From assembly GCF_023208195.1 (NCBI RefSeq), contig NZ_CP060034.1, forward strand, positions 1-64,000: a stretch of DNA of 64,000 bases, written 5' to 3'. The notes under the pieces are model-generated. The model ran no database searches, had not been told where the DNA came from, and was given only the letters and a program-made list of their open reading frames with translations. Below, piece by piece: positions 17,430 through 27,352 of this stretch (positions are counted from its first letter, which is position 1; every line of letters starts with the position of its first letter). The position numbers and the translations under genes were made by a program. This DNA is from Nocardioides sp. InS609-2 (GTDB lineage Bacteria > Actinomycetota > Actinomycetes > Propionibacteriales > Nocardioidaceae).

Positions 17430-18689
17430 TCAGAGCAGGGGACGCAGCGGCGCCAGCACGCTCTCGGTGAACTTGCGGTGCAGGTCGCGTGCCTCCCACT
17501 CACCGATGGTGAGCTCGAGGCAGTTGCCCTGGTCGGTCAGGAAGATCTTCTCCAGGGTCGCGGCCATCCCGGGGTCGATGATCTCGACGTTGATCTCGTA
17601 GTTGCCCTGGAGGCTCAGTCGGTCGATGTTGGCGGTGCCGACCGTCGACCAGCTGCCGTCGATGGTCGAGGTCTTTGCGTGCACCATGGCATCGCGGAAG
17701 CGGAAGATGCGCACACCGGCCTCCAGCAGCTGTGAGAAGTAGCCGCGCGAGATCCAGTCGGCCACGATGTGGTTGGACTTGAGCGGCAGCAGCAGGCGCA
17801 CGTCGACCCTGCGGCGCGCGGCGTCCTTGATCGCGTCGACGAAGTCCTGGTCGGGCAGGAAGTAGGCGTGTGTCATCCAGATGTTGCCGGTGGCGCGGTT
17901 GATCGCCTCGAGGTACATCGACCGGATCGGGAACATCCACAACCGCGGCACGTTGCGCGCGAAGCGGATGCGGGGTTCCCACTGCGACGCCGTCTCGAGC
18001 AGCAGCGGGCGCGAGGAGTGGCCGATGAGGCGGCGCCGGTTGAGGTTCCACATGTCCGCGAAGGCCCGCTTGAGATCCCAGACGCCCTGCCCGGTGATGC
18101 GCACGTGCGTGTCTCGCCACTCGGTGGCGTACGGCGACCCGATGTTGTAGCCGCCCACGAACCCGACCTCCTCGTCGACGACGAGGATCTTGCGGTGGGC
18201 GCGGCCGTAGCGGCGGAGCTCCCAGAACCTCAGCCCGGCGGCGTACACGGGGTAGCGCAGCACCTTGATCGACGACGGGAAGTGCTTGAAGCGCGGCGAC
18301 ACCACGAGGTTCGCGAACGCGTCGTAGATGCAGTAGACCTCGACCCCGCGGGCGGCCGCCGACGCCAGCGCCTTCTTGAACGCCTCGCCGATCTCGTCGC
18401 CCTTCCAGATGTAGGTCTCGAACAGGATCTGCTTCCTGGCGCCGTCGATCGCGGCCAGCATGTCGTCGTACAGGTCCTGGCCATAGGTGTACGTCGTCAC
18501 CGCGCCGTCGCCGATCGCGACCGTTGTGGGCGCGGTGGTCGGGAAGGGCTTCGGCTTCTTGCCGCGGCGACGGTAGGAGTCGACAAGCGACATCCCGATC
18601 GCGAGCGCGAGCTGGACGCCGAGGAACGTGAGGAGCGTCCGCCGCAGGATCGTCAGCAGGCGCTCGGTCGAGGTCGGCGGTCTGCTCAC
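17430..18689 (-). CDS. Phospholipase D / cardiolipin synthase-like protein
   Basis: A 419-residue PLD-superfamily protein with one N-terminal membrane segment (TLLTFLGVQLALAIGMSLV, about 11-30) and both HKD motifs: HRKILVVDEEVGFVGG followed by a GSPYA segment, and HAKTSTIDGSWSTVGTAN. This is the plan of cardiolipin synthase-type enzymes, which condense phosphatidyl donors at the membrane; a hydrolase role is possible. The start was moved to GTG 18689 because a TAGATT box lies seven bases upstream and would overlap the TTG at 18698 otherwise used. Confidence 0.85.
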   Translation of the reverse strand: MSRPPTSTERLLTILRRTLLTFLGVQLALAIGMSLVDSYRRRGKKPKPFPTTAPTTVAIGDGAVTTYTYGQDLYDDMLAAIDGARKQILFETYIWKGDEIGEAFKKALASAAARGVEVYCIYDAFANLVVSPRFKHFPSSIKVLRYPVYAAGLRFWELRRYGRAHRKILVVDEEVGFVGGYNIGSPYATEWRDTHVRITGQGVWDLKRAFADMWNLNRRRLIGHSSRPLLLETASQWEPRIRFARNVPRLWMFPIRSMYLEAINRATGNIWMTHAYFLPDQDFVDAIKDAARRRVDVRLLLPLKSNHIVADWISRGYFSQLLEAGVRIFRFRDAMVHAKTSTIDGSWSTVGTANIDRLSLQGNYEINVEIIDPGMAATLEKIFLTDQGNCLELTIGEWEARDLHRKFTESVLAPLRPLL

Positions 18690-18696
18690 GTCGGCC

Positions 18697-18702
18697 AATC
18701 TA
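18697..18702 (-). promoter_or_regulatory. -10 box, leaderless, PLD-like gene
   Basis: Minus strand TAGATT lies seven bases before GTG 18689. It overlaps the alternative TTG at 18698, which argues against that start. Confidence 0.5.
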
Positions 18703-18787
18703 GCGAGCCTGCCGGTGGGTCAGACTGGGGGAGCGGGTGCGGTTGTGAATATTCTCCCGCCGCGGGACGAGTAAGGGAGGCGGGCGG

Positions 18788-19069
18788 GTGCGACTGACAT
18801 TTCAAGTGGGTGGTTCGGCGGTGACCTACCGGCGCAGTTGGTGGACGGGGGTCGACTCGATCGAGGTAGAGGGCGAGGAGTCGCAGCTCACCGGCTTCTG
18901 GGCGGCCAACCGGTCGGCGTTCGACCTTGAGCGCGAACAGACGGGGTTGATGCGCGGCACGCCTGTGACCATCCGCGCACGCCGCCCCCGGTGGGTCGGA
19001 GGGTTGCGCCCACACGACTACACGGTCCTCGTCGACGGGCGCGTGGTGCTCACCCGGCACGGCTACTGA
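18788..19069 (+). CDS. Small conserved-looking protein, function unknown
   Basis: A 93-residue soluble protein with no recognised domain. It is rich in aromatic and basic residues (YRRSWWTGVDSIEVEG, RARRPRWVGGLRPHDYTV) and looks like an all-beta fold. The GTG start has a strong purine-rich Shine-Dalgarno (AAGGGAGGC) upstream. It lies between the divergent PLD-like gene and uvrB, about 100 bases before the latter. Nothing in the sequence gives a function. Confidence 0.6.
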   Translation: MRLTFQVGGSAVTYRRSWWTGVDSIEVEGEESQLTGFWAANRSAFDLEREQTGLMRGTPVTIRARRPRWVGGLRPHDYTVLVDGRVVLTRHGY

Positions 19070-19155
19070 CCCCTACGACGCGAACGACCTCGATCGAGTG
19101 TGCGGGCGGACTGGTCGTGCCCAGCCGAGCCGAGCCCGTTGTCGGTGGCCCCGTC

Positions 19156-19161
19156 TAGGCT
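19156..19161 (+). promoter_or_regulatory. -10 box, leaderless, uvrB
   Basis: TAGGCT ends seven bases before the uvrB ATG at 19169 and supports that start over the longer open frame upstream. Confidence 0.6.
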
Positions 19162-19168
19162 CGCAGGC

Positions 19169-21303
<2,135 letters not shown>

Positions 21304-21307
<4 letters not shown>

Positions 21308-21786
21308 GTGGAAGCGACGAGATGACCTGGGTCCGGCAGCCGACAGCGCTCACGCGAGTGGTGCAGGTGACCTTCGACGCTGCGGACCCCAAGTCGCTGT
21401 CGATCTTCTGGGCGCACGCCCTGGGTTACGTCAACGACGACCCGCCGGCCGGGTTCGAGACGTGGGAGGAGGCGCTGGAGTCGCTCGGGGTGCCGCCCGC
21501 CCAGCGCAACTCGGCCAGTGCGATCCACCATCCGGCCGAGGCGGGGCCGCGAGTCTTCTTCCAGCAGGTGCCCGAGGCCAAGGCCGGGAAGAACCGCGTC
21601 CACCTCGACGTCCGGGCCGCCCCCGGCCTCCAGGGCGACGAGCGGATGTCCGCCCTGGAAACCGAGTGCGACCGACTCGTCGCGCTGGGTGCTGCCCGGA
21701 TCCGGCGCCACGAGCCCGCGCCGCCGATGAGCCACGGGTTCATCGTGATGGCCGACCCCGAGGGCAACGAGTTCTGTCTCGACTGA
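21304..21786 (+). CDS. VOC / glyoxalase-like domain protein
   Basis: A 160-residue protein of the vicinal oxygen chelate superfamily, glyoxalase-like subtype. The opening [20 protein letters not shown] and closing [18 protein letters not shown] carry the conserved beta-alpha-beta modules; the terminal Glu-Phe-Cys matches the usual metal or substrate side. Such proteins are common in actinobacteria and rarely have a known substrate. Its GTG overlaps the uvrB stop, so it is translated from the uvrB message; a link with DNA repair is not implied by the domain. Confidence 0.8.
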
Positions 21787-21987
21787 CCAGCAGGTGCCTG
21801 CGGCTCGTGAGGTCGCTCGCGCACCCCTTCCAGGCATGAGTGCCAACCGTGAACCTCCGCGGTGGCCCCAGGGGATGAACTGGCGCTCCGGATCGGCCGA
21901 GTCGCGCGTGCCACGATCAGGACCAGTTCGGTACGACGGGGCCAGCAGGTGACACTCAGGTGCCGCGCTGTCGCGCGACTTCCGCTC

Positions 21988-21993
21988 TAGGCT
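21988..21993 (+). promoter_or_regulatory. -10 box, leaderless, Pr6Pr gene
   Basis: TAGGCT ends six bases before the ATG at 22000. The rest of the 21787-21999 gap shows nothing else recognisable. Confidence 0.6.
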
Positions 21994-21999
21994 GCGCTC

Positions 22000-22674
22000 A
22001 TGCCGCCGCGTTCGGACCTGACAAGACGTGCCCACGCCGCACTCGCCGTACTGACCCTCGCCGCGCTCGTGCTGCAGTTCGTGCTGGTCGTCCAGGACGC
22101 CGGGATCCTGATCGAGCAGGACACCCGTCCCGACCTCGACGTGCGGCTGGCCCGCTTCTTCTCCTACTTCACCATCCAGGCCAACGTGCTGGTGTTCCTC
22201 GTGTCGGCAGCCGTGGCGCGCGGCTCTCACATCGCCCGGCCGATGTGGCAGGCGGTCCGGCTGTCGACGCTCACCGGGATCATCGTCACCGGCGTCGTGC
22301 ACTGGGTCGCGCTGCGTCCCCTGCTCGACCTGTCCGGCGGCCCGTGGCTGGCCGACAAGCTGCTGCACGTGGCGGTGCCGCTCGTGGCGGTGGTCGCCTG
22401 GCTCGCCGTCGGACCGCACGGTCTGGGTCTGTGGCGGCGGGTCGCGCAGGCGCTCATCTGGCCGGCCGCCTGGGCGGTGTTCACGCTGATCCGCGGCGCG
22501 ATCACCGGCTGGTACCCGTACCCGTTCATCGACGCCAGTGACCTGGGTGCCGGCCGCACCACCTTCAACGTCATCGGGATCGCGCTGCTGTTCGGTGCCG
22601 TGGCCGCGGGAGTGCTGGCGGTCGATCGGCGACTCGCGCAGCGCCAGCCTGTGCCACGTTCTTCACCCCTGTGA
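22000..22674 (+). CDS. Pr6Pr-family membrane protein
   Basis: A 224-residue integral membrane protein with about six hydrophobic helices. The Pr6Pr (FAR-17a/AIG1-like) features are visible: FFSYFTIQANVLVFLVS early, then a histidine in VVHWVAL, DKLLHVAVPLVAVVAWL and GWYPYPFID. The biochemical role of bacterial Pr6Pr proteins is not established; distant eukaryotic relatives include lipid hydrolases of fatty-acid esters of hydroxy fatty acids. It is a single gene with its own leaderless promoter. Confidence 0.8.
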   Translation: MPPRSDLTRRAHAALAVLTLAALVLQFVLVVQDAGILIEQDTRPDLDVRLARFFSYFTIQANVLVFLVSAAVARGSHIARPMWQAVRLSTLTGIIVTGVVHWVALRPLLDLSGGPWLADKLLHVAVPLVAVVAWLAVGPHGLGLWRRVAQALIWPAAWAVFTLIRGAITGWYPYPFIDASDLGAGRTTFNVIGIALLFGAVAAGVLAVDRRLAQRQPVPRSSPL

Positions 22675-22700
22675 GCGTAGGGCTGCCGACCGGCGGGTCC

Positions 22701-22706
22701 TAGGGT
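22701..22706 (+). promoter_or_regulatory. -10 box, leaderless, hemerythrin operon
   Basis: TAGGGT ends six bases before the ATG at 22713 and would serve the three genes 22713-24114. Confidence 0.6.
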
Positions 22707-22712
22707 GGAGAG

Positions 22713-23270
22713 ATGAGTACTCCCATCGATCTGGGCAGGCCGGTCTCCGGCGACGTGGTTGAGCTGATTCTCGAGGATCACCGGCGCTTCGAGTCGCTGC
22801 TGCGCGACCTGCGTGACAGCAGCTCCGACCGGGACGCCGTACGCCACGCGTTCGCCACCCTCCACGTCGCGCACGCGACCGCTGAGGAGCAGAAGGTCTA
22901 CCCGAAGCTGCGCCGCAAGGACGCCATCACCGAGCACGAGGCCGAGCACGGCGCGGAGGAGCACGCCGAGGGCAACGAGGCGCTGCTGGCGGTGCTCGAG
23001 CTCAAGGGCACCGACACGCAGGCCTTCGACGACGCCGTGGAGGAGCTCGCCAAGGCGGTCAACCACCACCTGACCGAGGAGGAGCTCACCATCCTCAACC
23101 CGGCCCGTGACGAGGTGTCGCAGCAGGTCCGCGACGAGCTGGGTGCCGCCTTCGCCACCGTCCGCAACGCGCAGGTCGACGACAACTGCGGCACCCTCGC
23201 CAACGTGCGCAGGATCGTCGCCTCGGCCCGTCACGAGGGCCTGCTCGACGACGACGACGAGGAGGAGTGA
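22713..23270 (+). CDS. Hemerythrin HHE-domain protein
   Basis: A 185-residue HHE cation-binding protein. The four-helix bundle supplies diiron ligands in ELILEDHRRFESLL, HVAHATAEEQKVYP, HEAEHGAEEHAEGNEALL and VNHHLTEEELTILNP. Bacterial relatives bind a diiron site that senses or handles oxygen, nitric oxide or iron. The protein ends in an acidic tail (DDDDEEE). It overlaps the next gene by four bases (GTGA), so a functional partnership with that unknown protein is possible. Confidence 0.87.
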   Translation: MSTPIDLGRPVSGDVVELILEDHRRFESLLRDLRDSSSDRDAVRHAFATLHVAHATAEEQKVYPKLRRKDAITEHEAEHGAEEHAEGNEALLAVLELKGTDTQAFDDAVEELAKAVNHHLTEEELTILNPARDEVSQQVRDELGAAFATVRNAQVDDNCGTLANVRRIVASARHEGLLDDDDEEE

Positions 23271-23737
23271 GCGGCGGGGAGACCGAGCGGCCGACGTCGG
23301 AGCACCGGCGTCCCGACGATGTCTCCGACTCGACCGTCTCAGCGCTGGGCAAGCTCTCCGAGGCCCTCGAAGTGGTCGAGGAGGCCCGCGGCTACCTGTA
23401 CGCGTTCCACCGACGGTGCGGCACGGCCGACCTGACCCTGGGTGAGGCCGTCGACGCGCTCCGCGAGGCCGGCCACGCAGACCTGGCCGACCAGATCGAG
23501 CGTGAGCTGGTCGGCCGCAACGTGCTGCACGGCCGCTGGAGCTTCCAGATCGTCGAGGACTACGACGACGACTACTGGTCGAGGTTCCGTGCGCTGGAGC
23601 AGCAGGCCCGAGACGCCCTCGTCGGCGGCCGCCGCCACCTCTTCGAGGCCGAGATGAAGGAGGACCGTCGTACCCACGGGGCATCGCACCACGAAGCCGT
23701 GCCCGACGACAGCGGTCCGCAAGGTGCGGCAGGGTAG
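23267..23737 (+). CDS. Conserved hypothetical protein
   Basis: A 156-residue soluble protein with no assigned function. A helical core spans about 20-135 (ALGKLSEALEVVEEARGYLY, ADLADQIERELVGRN, ALEQQARDALVGGRRHLFEA) with an acidic YDDDYWSRF patch; both termini look disordered. Similar proteins are common in actinobacteria. It is translated from the hemerythrin message through a GTGA overlap and followed six bases later by the MmcQ/YjbR gene. Confidence 0.7.
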   Translation: MSGGETERPTSEHRRPDDVSDSTVSALGKLSEALEVVEEARGYLYAFHRRCGTADLTLGEAVDALREAGHADLADQIERELVGRNVLHGRWSFQIVEDYDDDYWSRFRALEQQARDALVGGRRHLFEAEMKEDRRTHGASHHEAVPDDSGPQGAAG

Positions 23738-23742
23738 ATCGC

Positions 23743-24114
23743 GTGGACGTCGAGACGATGGTCGCGCACTGCGCCGAGATGCCTGGGGCCTGGCCCGACA
23801 ACCCGTGGGACCACGAGTACCCCGTCTTCAAGGTCGGCCCGGGGGAGCGCGGGAAGATCTTCGCGTTCCTGGGCGCGACCGGTGTCGGGGTCAAGGCCGG
23901 GGTCACGCGCGAGATCGCCGACGAGTGGCTGCAGCGCTATCCCGACGACGCCGGGGTGATGGCCTACATCGGCCGGTCGGGGTGGAACGACCTGACCTGG
24001 AACGGCGCGATCCCCGACGACGAGATCATCGAGGCGGTCGAGGAGTCCTACCGACTGGTGGTCGGGAAGCTGCCCAAGAAGCTCCGGCCCGAGGGCTGGG
24101 ACGAGCGGGGATAG
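23743..24114 (+). CDS. MmcQ/YjbR-family protein
   Basis: A 123-residue protein of the MmcQ/YjbR (CyaY-like fold) family. Diagnostic parts are the N-terminal AWPDNPWDHEYPVFKVGPG, the KAGVTREIADEWL turn and the C-terminal GWNDLTWNGAIPDDEIIEAV segment before an exposed helix. Members bind DNA in some reports but no general function is agreed. It starts at GTG and closes the hemerythrin operon. Its stop is followed within a few bases by the inverted repeat at 24118. Confidence 0.82.
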   Translation: MDVETMVAHCAEMPGAWPDNPWDHEYPVFKVGPGERGKIFAFLGATGVGVKAGVTREIADEWLQRYPDDAGVMAYIGRSGWNDLTWNGAIPDDEIIEAVEESYRLVVGKLPKKLRPEGWDERG

Positions 24115-24117
24115 ATG

Positions 24118-24236
24118 TCGTTGGTCGAGTGCGAGCGAGCGTATCGAGACCCGCTACGAGACCCCGGCGATTACCTTGTTCGGCTCGCGATGGTCTCGAT
24201 ACGCCCGCTCGTTCCTCGCAGGCACTCGACCAACGA
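24118..24236. repeat. Inverted pair of interspersed palindromic repeats
   Basis: Two copies of the window's interspersed repeat face each other. The outer 15 bases TCGTTGGTCGAGTGC (24118-24132) are perfectly complementary to 24222-24236, and the inner 13 bases GCGTATCGAGACC (about 24139-24151) to 24192-24204. Together they can fold into a long hairpin. They fill the gap between two convergent genes (stops at 24114 and 24242), so a bidirectional terminator role is likely. Confidence 0.8.
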
Positions 24237-24241
24237 ACAGG

Positions 24242-24745
24242 TCACTCCTCGGGCTGCCCGATCTCCTTGCGCTCGCGCTTCTCGATGCGGCGCTCCTCCT
24301 CGGCGATCCGCGACTCGCGCTCGAAGGCGATCCGGCCGAGGTTGAGCCCGGTGCCGAGCATCACGAAGAGCGGCCACGGGAACGACATCCCCGTCGCGAA
24401 CCAGATCACCCAGCAGATGGTGGATGCGGAGAGGAAACCCCACAGCGCGTTGCGTCGCTCGGAGCGGTACTCCGCGACCGCGGCCTCGTGCCGGTCCGCA
24501 GCCGGTACGACGGCCCGCGAGGGCACCAGGTCGGACATGATCTCCGGCAGCTCGGCGAGGGTGCGGGCCTTCGTCACCGAGTCGCTGCGCTGGTCGAACT
24601 CGTCACGGTCGAGCCGACCCTCGGCGTACGCCTCACCGAGCACGCGGTGGACCACGTCCCGGTCCAGGTCGGAGGCGCGCAGGGCGGAGTTCTCGGCGCG
24701 ACGGGGGTCGTGCTCGAACGCTGCCCAGGGATCGGTCGTGGCCAT
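24242..24745 (-). CDS. DUF1707 and 2TM-domain protein
   Basis: A 167-residue protein with an N-terminal DUF1707 domain (LRASDLDRDVVHRVLGEAYAEGRLDRDEFDQR; about 22-60), known as a SHOCT-like N-terminal module in actinobacteria, and a C-terminal two-helix membrane domain (ALWGFLSASTICWVIWFATG and FPWPLFVMLGTGLNLGR). A charged tail (ESRIAEEERRIEKRERK) ends it. Members probably sit in the inner membrane with a cytoplasmic N-terminus; the role is unknown. A TAGACT box six bases before the ATG implies a leaderless transcript. Confidence 0.82.
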   Translation of the reverse strand: MATTDPWAAFEHDPRRAENSALRASDLDRDVVHRVLGEAYAEGRLDRDEFDQRSDSVTKARTLAELPEIMSDLVPSRAVVPAADRHEAAVAEYRSERRNALWGFLSASTICWVIWFATGMSFPWPLFVMLGTGLNLGRIAFERESRIAEEERRIEKRERKEIGQPEE

Positions 24746-24751
24746 CCGGGC

Positions 24752-24757
24752 AGTCTA
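24752..24757 (-). promoter_or_regulatory. -10 box, leaderless, DUF1707 gene
   Basis: Minus strand TAGACT ends six bases before the ATG at 24745. Confidence 0.6.
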
Positions 24758-24784
24758 GGAGCCCTGCCGGTCGTGGCCGGACGC

Positions 24785-25191
24785 CGGGCGACGGTGAATG
24801 CGGCGGCGGTCGCGTACAGCTCGTCGGGGTGACCCGGTCGTGGTGGAAGAGGTGCTGGATTATCGCGTAGGAGACGTAGAAGTAGAACGGCGCGGGCCAC
24901 AGCGCCGAGGTCAGCACGATCCAGTCGGTGGTGGACGACAACGCCCCAAGCGCCGGTGAGCACCATCGCCGGACCACCCAGCAGGACCTCGACCCATCGC
25001 AGCACGGGCGTGAGCCGGACCGCCCAGATCACGATCATCACCAGCCCCATCCCGAGCACGACGAGGATCGCGCGACCGACGGCGTTGTCGTCGAGGAAGG
25101 GGTAGACCAGGACGGCGGCCAGCTGGCCCATGAAGAGCACGGCCGACGGGTGCCGCCTGATCCCGTCCAGGGGCGGCGCGCAGCAGGCCAT
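24785..25191 (-). pseudogene. Frameshifted, truncated ion-channel-like membrane protein
   Basis: From an ATG at 25191 the minus strand reads IRRHPSAVLFMGQLAAVLVYPF and further hydrophobic helices (LVVLGMGLVMIVIWAVRLTP, VEVLLGGPAMVLTGA). The protein then continues in a second frame (TTDWIVLTSALWPAPFYFYV, SYAIIQHLFHHDRVT) and a third (HPDELYATAAAFTV) before losing homology near 24790. This order resembles the N-terminal half of actinobacterial two-pore-helix 'ion channel' proteins, whose pore loop would come next and is missing. Two frameshifts plus a 3' deletion make it non-functional. The family call is from pattern memory. Confidence 0.6.
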
Positions 25192-25236
25192 GGAGCAAGA
25201 GACGCGGCTGTGGCCCACGCGCCGCCCGAACTCCGG

Positions 25237-25242
25237 TAGCGT
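25237..25242 (+). promoter_or_regulatory. -10 box, leaderless, Mce-associated gene
   Basis: TAGCGT ends seven bases before GTG 25250 and supports that start over upstream in-frame codons. Confidence 0.55.
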
Positions 25243-25249
25243 CCGCGGC

Positions 25250-25783
25250 GTGGTGACCCTCCGCGCCTCCAACCTCGTGCTGACTGCGGTGCTCGTGGCG
25301 CTGGTCGCCGCGCTGGTGGTCGGCACCCTGCGTGCCGACGCGGGTGGCGACGACCTCCGGCGCGCGGCCTGGGTCGGCGCGGACGAGGCGCCCGGGGACC
25401 TCACCCGACAGCACCGCGACGTCGCGCTGGCCGCCCGGGCTGAGACGCTGGCGCTGCTCACCGTCGACCACCGCAACATGGACGCACTCGTCGACCGGGT
25501 GCTGGCCGGCGCCGCCGGCAAGTTCGCCCGCAACTACGAGTCCCGGCGCGACGCCCTGATCGAGCGCGCGGTCAAGCAACGCTCGATCTCGACCGGCACC
25601 GTCAACGCGCTCGGCATATCCGACCTCGACGCCGAGTCGGCCACCGTGCTCGTGGCCGCCAACAGCAAGTCCCGCAATGTCTCCACCAACGGCACCAGCC
25701 AGTCGCGCTTCTACCGGTTCCGGCTCGAGATGGTCCTGGTCGAAGGTCGCTGGCTGACCGCTGACGTCGAGACGGTCGAGTGA
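25250..25783 (+). CDS. Mce-associated-type membrane protein
   Basis: A 177-residue protein with one N-terminal membrane anchor (LRASNLVLTAVLVALVAALVVG) and an extracytoplasmic domain typical of Mce-associated (Mas) proteins: a helical neck (DLRRAAWVGADEAPGDLTRQ), LLTVDHRNMDALVDRVLAG, then a beta-rich NTF2-like end with YRFRLEMVLVEGRWLTADVE. In mycolata such proteins accompany Mce lipid importers; no mce or yrbE gene is in the window, so this is an orphan. The GTG at 25250 follows a leaderless -10 box. It overlaps the next, similar gene. Confidence 0.75.
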   Translation: MVTLRASNLVLTAVLVALVAALVVGTLRADAGGDDLRRAAWVGADEAPGDLTRQHRDVALAARAETLALLTVDHRNMDALVDRVLAGAAGKFARNYESRRDALIERAVKQRSISTGTVNALGISDLDAESATVLVAANSKSRNVSTNGTSQSRFYRFRLEMVLVEGRWLTADVETVE

Positions 25784-26184
25784 TGGCCACCACCGGTGCC
25801 GTACGCCGCGGCTGGCTGCTGACCGTGGTGCTGGCCGTCCTGGTCGTGCTCGCCACTGTGGTGCTCGTGCGGATGTTGTACGGCGTGGGCCCGGCCGGCC
25901 CCTCGGGTGTCGTCGACGGCACCACGCCCGCGGTCGCCGGCGCGCGGGTCGAGAGCGAGGCGCTCAAGGAGGCGGCCTTGACGGCGGCCGAGGCGCAGTT
26001 CGCCGACGACACCACCGAGGTCGTGGGCGCCGGCATCATCAGCGTCACCTCCAGCGATGCGACCGTGCTGCTCTTCGTCGACACGACACCAGCCCGTGCG
26101 GGGAAGGCGTCGCTCAAGCGGGTCGTGGTCACGATGGCGCGTGCCGGGGGCACCTGGAAGCTGACCGGCGACCGGGCCGTCTGA
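25780..26184 (+). CDS. Second Mce-associated-type membrane protein
   Basis: A 134-residue single-pass protein: a strong membrane helix (WLLTVVLAVLVVLATVVLV, about 12-30) and an outside domain ending TVLLFVDTTPARAGKASLKR and VVVTMARAGGTWKLTGDRAV, the NTF2-like C-terminus of Mce-associated proteins. GTG 25780 overlaps the preceding stop (GTGATG; an ATG three bases on is equally usable). It is shorter than its partner, and the two probably form a heteromeric membrane pair. Confidence 0.72.
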   Translation: MMATTGAVRRGWLLTVVLAVLVVLATVVLVRMLYGVGPAGPSGVVDGTTPAVAGARVESEALKEAALTAAEAQFADDTTEVVGAGIISVTSSDATVLLFVDTTPARAGKASLKRVVVTMARAGGTWKLTGDRAV

Positions 26185-26241
26185 CGGGACATTTCGGCGC
26201 GCCTCTTGAGACTCGCCCACTCGCACGCAAGGATCGCGGCC

Positions 26242-27219
26242 GTGACTGTCACCGAGCACGACACCGACCTGCTGATCGTCGGAGCGGGTCCGACCGGCCT
26301 GTACGCCGCCTACTACGCGGGCTTCCGCGGGTTGCGCGTGGCGGTCGTCGACTCGCTGCCGGAGCTCGGTGGCCAGATCACTGCGATGTACCCGGAGAAG
26401 CAGATCCTCGATGTCGCCGGCTTCCCGACCATCAAGGGGCGCGACCTCGTCGAAGGTCTGGTGTCGCAGGCCGCGACGGCAAAGCCGACGTATTTCCTCG
26501 ACCGCTCGGCGAGCACGCTCGAGCAGGTCGACGAGGGCGTGGTGGTCGGGCTCGACGACGACACCCGGATCACCGCCCGGGCTCTGTTGATCACCGCCGG
26601 CATCGGCAAGTTCAGTCCGCGACCGCTGCCCGCCGGCGAGGGGTGGCTGGGACGCGGGATGGAGTTCTTCGTGCCCAGCTTTGCCCCGTACGCCGACAAG
26701 GACGTCGTCATCGTGGGTGGCGGTGACAGCGCGTTCGACTGGGCGCAGCACCTCGAGCCGTTGGCCCGCTCGGTCACGCTGGTGCACCGTCGTGAGGCGT
26801 TCCGCGCGCACGCGCGGACTGTCACAGAGGTGCGTGCGTCGAGTGTCGAGATCATCACCAACGCCCAGGTCACCCGGCTGGTCGGCGACGGCCGTGTGAG
26901 CGAGGTGGAGATCAGCGTCGACGGCGCCGAGCCGGTGCTGCGCCCGTGCCAGGCGGTGGTCGCGGCGCTGGGCTTCATCGCCGACCTCGGCGCGCTCCAG
27001 CAGTGGGGCCTCGAGGTCGAGAAGCGGCACGTCGTCGTCGACTCGTCGATGCGCGCCAGCCTGCCGAGGATCTTCGCGGCCGGTGACGTCACGGAGTATC
27101 CCGGCAAGGTCCGACTCATCGCCGTCGGCTTCGGAGAGGCGGCCACCGCCGTCAACAACGCCGCCGTGGCCATCGACCCCTCCGCGCACGTCTTCCCGGG
27201 GCACTCCAGCGAGGCCTGA
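26242..27219 (+). CDS. Ferredoxin--NADP reductase, thioredoxin-reductase-like
   Basis: A 325-residue flavoprotein of the type 2 (YumC-like) ferredoxin/flavodoxin-NADP reductase family. FAD binding: LLIVGAGPTGLYAAYYAGF near residue 10; NADPH binding: VVIVGGGDSAFDWAQHLEPL near 155; the closing FAD motif is RIFAAGDVTEYPGK. The thioredoxin-reductase CxxC is absent, replaced by GGGDSAFDWA context, which separates it from TrxB. It would move electrons between NADPH and ferredoxin in the cytoplasm. GTG 26242 has AAGGA nine bases upstream; a longer start at 26206 is less likely. Confidence 0.9.
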   Translation: MTVTEHDTDLLIVGAGPTGLYAAYYAGFRGLRVAVVDSLPELGGQITAMYPEKQILDVAGFPTIKGRDLVEGLVSQAATAKPTYFLDRSASTLEQVDEGVVVGLDDDTRITARALLITAGIGKFSPRPLPAGEGWLGRGMEFFVPSFAPYADKDVVIVGGGDSAFDWAQHLEPLARSVTLVHRREAFRAHARTVTEVRASSVEIITNAQVTRLVGDGRVSEVEISVDGAEPVLRPCQAVVAALGFIADLGALQQWGLEVEKRHVVVDSSMRASLPRIFAAGDVTEYPGKVRLIAVGFGEAATAVNNAAVAIDPSAHVFPGHSSEA

Positions 27220-27221
27220 TC

Positions 27222-27264
27222 GGTGGTTTAGTGCCCGCGAGGGACGAGCGGGTGTATCGAGACC
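27222..27264 (+). repeat. Interspersed palindromic repeat, single copy
   Basis: Starting GGTGGTTTAGTGCCCGCGAG and ending GTGTATCGAGACC, this is a diverged copy of the repeat at 24118-24236 and 61514-61558. It lies right after the reductase stop codon, before the glycosyltransferase cluster. Confidence 0.7.
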
Positions 27265-27352
27265 GGTGCCGAACCTCGGCGCAGGTGACCGCCCCGCCCA
27301 ACCGGCCGGTAACATGGCGGCGCAGTCCGTGCCCGGTGAAAGAGAGTCCTCC

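Noticed and set aside
26242..27219. Thioredoxin reductase
   Set aside because: The redox CxxC is missing; the type 2 ferredoxin-NADP reductase family fits better.
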